This document shows, in pieces, positions 60,907 to 64,000 of a stretch of 64,000 nt of DNA. The notes below the pieces were generated by a model, which made no database searches, was not told the origin of the DNA, and saw nothing but the letters and a program-made list of their open reading frames with translations. This stretch comes from Locusta migratoria (taxonomy: Eukaryota; Arthropoda; Insecta; Orthoptera; Acrididae): the NCBI GenBank assembly GCA_026315105.1, contig CM048746.1, forward strand, positions 638,531,398-638,595,397, given 5' to 3'. Numbering within the stretch: the first letter of the stretch is position 1; every line of letters begins with the position of its first letter. A program made the translations under genes and the position numbers.

Positions 60907-61422
60907 TGTGGTGTCGCACAAGTACAAAGTGCGCGCCACCTACTTTCGCCGCGCGCCGCCATGCACACACGGCGCGGCGTTCTCAGGACAGCCACGAGCG
61001 CCCTCTGCTGCAACCCCGCTCGTGGCCACCACGGAAAGACATCGGTCACTTCGGACTGAGATAGCAACGAGTTAGGACCTTCGTAATCAGATAGGCACCA
61101 GTGAAGACTTTGCTATCGTACAGGCACTAGGCAGGCCTCTAACAACTATGTATCAACATTCTGCCGTACTATGTAAAAGTTAAGTATTGTTACATTCTGT
61201 GCAATATATATCTCTTTCTAATTTACTCTAGTGTTTATAGTTTCTGGCTGCTCCCCTCCGTACCTGCACCAGCGTGCTGTCTTTGTTTCTGTGTCGGTCT
61301 CATTCCACTCGGCCACCGACACCTACGACGAGGCTGGGACACAAAAGCGGCGACGAAGCTGGGACACAAAAGCGGCGACGAAGTTGGGACACAAAAGTTG
61401 GCGACGAGGATGGGATACAAAA
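60907..61422 (+). repeat. Gypsy 5' LTR with tandemly repeated end
   Basis: 516 bp from TGTGGTGTCGCACAAG to GGGATACAAAA. The end was set by comparison with the solo LTR at 15850-16341, whose target duplication fixes both borders. The last 95 bp consist of four units of about 25 bp (GACGAGG/AAG..TGGGACACAAAA with GCGGC or GTTGGC linkers). Confidence 0.85.
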
Positions 61423-61423
61423 G

Positions 61424-61436
61424 TTGGCGACGAGGA
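61424..61436 (+). other. Gypsy primer binding site
   Basis: TTGGCGACGAGGA directly after the LTR, one base removed. The gypsy element at 49752-54695 has the same TTGGCGACGAG at the same place. It would pair with a tRNA 3' end reading CTCGTCGCCA. As I recall, elements of the mag group use a serine tRNA of this kind. Confidence 0.65.
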
Positions 61437-61656
61437 GTGATAGACGAACCTTGGACCAGCCCGCTTGTAGCAGCCAGATAGCAGCAGTCGGAGCACGCAG
61501 AAATTGCTCCCGCCCACCCACCCTTATTATAAGAATTTTGGGGGAAGATATTTTGTTACGTGTTTTGTGGACTTTTTTGTTGCAGTGCGTCCTCTTTCAT
61601 ATTGCATTTGTGTTTTGTACTAATTTTCTTGTATGCGCGGCGCCTAATCGGTCAGC

Positions 61657-63582
61657 ATGGCCACTACCCCGAACCCAAACTTAATGGAAATTATTCAGTT
61701 ACAGACGGCGCAAATCACTCAACTACTGCAGGCCGTGTCGCAGTTGACGGCACAGGCTGCTCACCAACAACAACAGCCGTCACATCAGCAGCCCACACCG
61801 GCCGCTGCACCGCTTCCTACATTTCGCCAGTACAACGAAAGTGAGGAAGAATGGAGCGACTATTTCGCACAGTTTCAAGAACTCGTCGCGGCTCATCAAC
61901 TTACAGGTCAGACTGTTAAGCATCTTTTATTGTCCGTGGTGGGCCCCAAAACCTTCGTATTACTGCAGAAACTATTCCCGCAAGCATCTCCTCGTGATGT
62001 AGACTTTGAACAAATAGTAGAGGCACTAAATGCTCATTATGAGAGAAAAGTTCTTGTAGCCGCTGCACGGTACCGATTTTTCAGACTGAAAAAATTACCG
62101 CAGCAGTCACACCAAGAGTGGATCACGGAATTGAAGGGCTTAACCCGCAAATGTAAATTTACTTGCTCTTGTGGACTTTCGTATAGTGACGTGATGTTGA
62201 GGGATGCGATTACGCAGAACATTCAGGACCCCAGAATTAGGGCAGCAATTCTGAAACAGTCAGACCCTTCATTAGACAGTGTACTGCAGCTTATAGAAGC
62301 GCATGATACTTTTGACTTAGCAGATGTAGAAATGCAAAGCCACAGTGTAAATTCAGTGCGCCGCAACGGACGCTTTCCTAGCCGTAGTTCGCAGTGTAGC
62401 ACTAGTGATTCTTACAATGGTACAGGCCGTGCTGAACAGACAGTGAACAGTAGCCAGTGTAAAACTGCGACACATAGGTCGCCCCGTCGTGTTAGAAACA
62501 GTGATTTGAATAACGGGCGCCAACGCTCATTTCAGAAAAATGTACGTAAATCTTGCCCCCAGTGTGTGTCTCGCCACAAGCGTGCTCATTGCCCTAGTCG
62601 CAACGCAACCTGTTATCAATGTGGCAAATCGGGACATGTGCAGTCTGTGTGTATGCAAATTAAAAACTCGAACAGTAACGTTAGAAACAGTGCTTCGCAA
62701 AGTGCGAGAGCAGTGCATACAGTCAATGTTATACACGCTGTGGACTTGAACAGTGCTTCTCTTGGTTCTAAAATGCAAGACAATATTTCTGTGCCTACGG
62801 CAAAACTATGTAGTGCGCCACGCCGCCAGCGCCGACGAGCGCGTAAATCTGTGCAACGGAAAAGGGTTCGGGACAAGCAAAATAGTTATGTACAGTGCAA
62901 TCCTGTAGTGAAACTAGTGCCTTCTGGAACTGCTCATTGTACTAGTTCCCAGTACTGTGTAGATGGTGACAGTAGACTTGGAGTAGCTACTCAAAAGTTT
63001 AGTGCAGTAGTTAGTGACTCTGTAGTAGCCTCGCATTGCGCGGACGCCGATCCGGCGGTAGTGCCCTCTAGTGACAGTGTTGTTAATCCGCTGCGTGCCG
63101 AGTCTGCGCCGCTTACTTCACTACGCGGCCCGCGCAAGCGCAGTAAACTAACCGTAGCAGACGTTGCCCACATACGCGCACCTGTCGAGCGCCGCAAGCA
63201 AAAACTGTTTGTGACTCTCTTCATAGAAAATAAGACGGTGCAATTTCAGCTTGATACTGGTTCCGCTGTCACATTAATAAATAAAGATACTTATGAACTT
63301 CTGGGTTCGCCAAAATTGTCGCCGTCACAGCAAGTGTTAACAGCTTATACAGGTCAAAATATTCCCGTGCTAGGAACGTGTAGCCTGCCCGCCTCTTTTC
63401 AAGGTGTAACAAAAACAGTTGCTTTTGTAGTTCTTCAGGCCAAATCGACACGGAACATTTTTGGACTAGATGCTTTTGACTTGTTTGGTTTATCAATTCA
63501 AAGAGATGTGCTTCAAATTTCGTCAATAGTGCCTCAGGATAATTGTGTGACAAATATAGTGACTTGTTTTCGCCGGAACTAG
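61657..63582 (+). CDS. Gypsy gag-protease polyprotein (641 aa)
   Basis: Starts at an ATG 221 bp after the LTR end. Residues 1-60 are Gln/Ala/Pro-rich. The capsid-like region (FRQYNESEEEWSDYFAQFQE, about 55-75, and a helical stretch to about 225) follows. The nucleocapsid has CPQCVSRHKRAHCPSRNA and the knuckle CYQCGKSGHVQSVC (about 299-332). An Arg-rich, variable linker precedes the protease, whose active site QFQLDTGSAVTLIN lies at about residue 528-541 with the usual C-terminal NIFGLDAFDLFG. It makes the particle proteins and the enzyme that cuts them. No stop or frameshift is visible. It ends just as the RT begins in another frame. Confidence 0.93.
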   Translation: MATTPNPNLMEIIQLQTAQITQLLQAVSQLTAQAAHQQQQPSHQQPTPAAAPLPTFRQYNESEEEWSDYFAQFQELVAAHQLTGQTVKHLLLSVVGPKTFVLLQKLFPQASPRDVDFEQIVEALNAHYERKVLVAAARYRFFRLKKLPQQSHQEWITELKGLTRKCKFTCSCGLSYSDVMLRDAITQNIQDPRIRAAILKQSDPSLDSVLQLIEAHDTFDLADVEMQSHSVNSVRRNGRFPSRSSQCSTSDSYNGTGRAEQTVNSSQCKTATHRSPRRVRNSDLNNGRQRSFQKNVRKSCPQCVSRHKRAHCPSRNATCYQCGKSGHVQSVCMQIKNSNSNVRNSASQSARAVHTVNVIHAVDLNSASLGSKMQDNISVPTAKLCSAPRRQRRRARKSVQRKRVRDKQNSYVQCNPVVKLVPSGTAHCTSSQYCVDGDSRLGVATQKFSAVVSDSVVASHCADADPAVVPSSDSVVNPLRAESAPLTSLRGPRKRSKLTVADVAHIRAPVERRKQKLFVTLFIENKTVQFQLDTGSAVTLINKDTYELLGSPKLSPSQQVLTAYTGQNIPVLGTCSLPASFQGVTKTVAFVVLQAKSTRNIFGLDAFDLFGLSIQRDVLQISSIVPQDNCVTNIVTCFRRN

Positions 63583-64000
63583 GTTGTGCAAAAGACTTCG
63601 TGGCACATGTACCTTTAAAAGAATCTGCAGTTCCAAAATTTCGTAAAGTTAGACCAGTGCCTATCGCCTTGCGTGATACAGTTGCCGAAGAACTTAAACG
63701 TTGGCAAGATAGTGGGGTGATTTCTCCTGTTTCTGCGAGTCAGTGGGCCTCGCCTTTAGTAATTATACCCAAGCCGTCAGGAAAACTTCGTCTCTGTGCG
63801 GACTTCAAATCAACAGTGAACAGTCAAACAATTGTAGACACTTATCCCCTGCCCAGACCTGATGAACTAATGGACAAATTAGGACAGTCTCGTTTCTTTT
63901 CTAAGATTGATTTAGCAGAGGCATACTTACAGATTCCACTTGATGACGAGTCAAAAAAGTTTTTCGTCATTAATACTCACATGGGCCTTTTTCAATTTCA
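63555..64000 (+). CDS. Gypsy pol, start of reverse transcriptase (partial, off the window)
   Basis: Read in the -1 frame relative to gag-protease, overlapping its last 28 bases. Motifs: LFSPELGCAKDFVAH, VRPVPIALRDTVAEELKRW, SQWASPLVIIPKPSGKLRLC, TYPLPRPDELMDKLG and KIDLAEAYLQIPLDDESKK. These are the RT fingers and the first catalytic Asp region (KIDL). The frame is open to the edge, and the catalytic YxDD box would lie beyond it. A -1 change between protease and RT could be programmed frameshifting or a mutation. Confidence 0.88.

Larger units (their letters stand above)
60907..64000 (+). mobile_element. Ty3/gypsy retrotransposon, 5' part (runs off the window)
   Basis: 5' LTR, primer site, a long intact gag-protease frame and the start of pol. 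It is inserted in LINE copy D. A solo LTR of the same family is at 15850-16341. The long undamaged gag frame of 641 codons suggests a fairly young copy. Confidence 0.92.

Noticed and set aside
61231..61684. Overlapping frames in the LTR and leader (69 to 136 codons)
   Set aside because: They arise from the 25-bp tandem repeat and the untranslated leader ahead of gag.

Overview
This is a window of a large, transposon-packed animal genome, most likely an insect. The gene present has long introns (2.4 to 9.1 kb), and almost everything else is retroelements and DNA transposons typical of arthropods: RTE-type LINEs, Ty3/gypsy LTR elements, Penelope-like elements (PLEs), tRNA-derived SINEs and long-TIR DNA transposons. 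The repeat mix, and a SINE at 59964-60167 that I associate from memory with locusts, suggest an orthopteran (grasshopper or locust). That assignment is inference. No bacterial features (operons, Shine-Dalgarno sites, CRISPR) were seen.

One host gene is recognisable. It is ZCCHC4, the 28S rRNA N6-adenine methyltransferase, on the + strand from 4865 to 43309. Seven exons were found: 4865-5193, 8356-8556, 17681-17921, 23332-23442, 32037-32203, 34599-34781 and 43190-43309. They carry AG/GT borders and compatible phases and join into 450 codons plus stop, with a poly(A) signal at 43370. They encode most of the GRF-type zinc finger, the methyltransferase fold with its DPPF catalytic motif, and the C-terminal Cys-rich and CCHC zinc-binding region. 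The first coding exon was not found and probably lies upstream.

Layout. 1-2480: a LINE interrupted by an inverted double PLE. 2480-4860: mostly unassigned, with a PLE endonuclease fragment. Intron A/B: a decayed gypsy element and a PLE tail. Intron B/C: an RTE LINE split by a solo LTR and by a 4.1 kb DNA transposon with about 1.07 kb inverted arms, itself hit by another solo LTR. Intron C/D: PLE tails, a SINE and a decayed gypsy element with both LTRs. Intron D/E: a LINE with an RNase H domain, a second PLE with a palindromic junction, and a 1.6 kb element with 204-212 bp inverted arms. Introns E/F and F/G: LINE, gypsy, SINE and PLE fragments, and a full-length young RTE LINE (37035-40318) with a perfect 12-bp target duplication. 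Downstream of the gene: a second long RTE copy with a giant CCCCTT-type array, a Mutator-like transposase relic, a nearly complete gypsy element (49752-54695), a Mutator-type MITE with a 9-bp target duplication, a probable LTR, a SINE, a LINE 5' fragment, and the 5' half of another gypsy element (60907 to the window end).

The most notable pattern is a hammerhead-ribozyme-like module (CTGANGA, one extra base, a hairpin, GAAA). It recurs about ten times in different PLE-type tails across the window, and one copy (647-696, minus strand) also has convincing stems I and III. No wholly new gene system was found. The long-TIR transposon at 12406-16479 and the tandemly repeated LTR/primer-site junction at 61325-61437 are the other items most worth checking.
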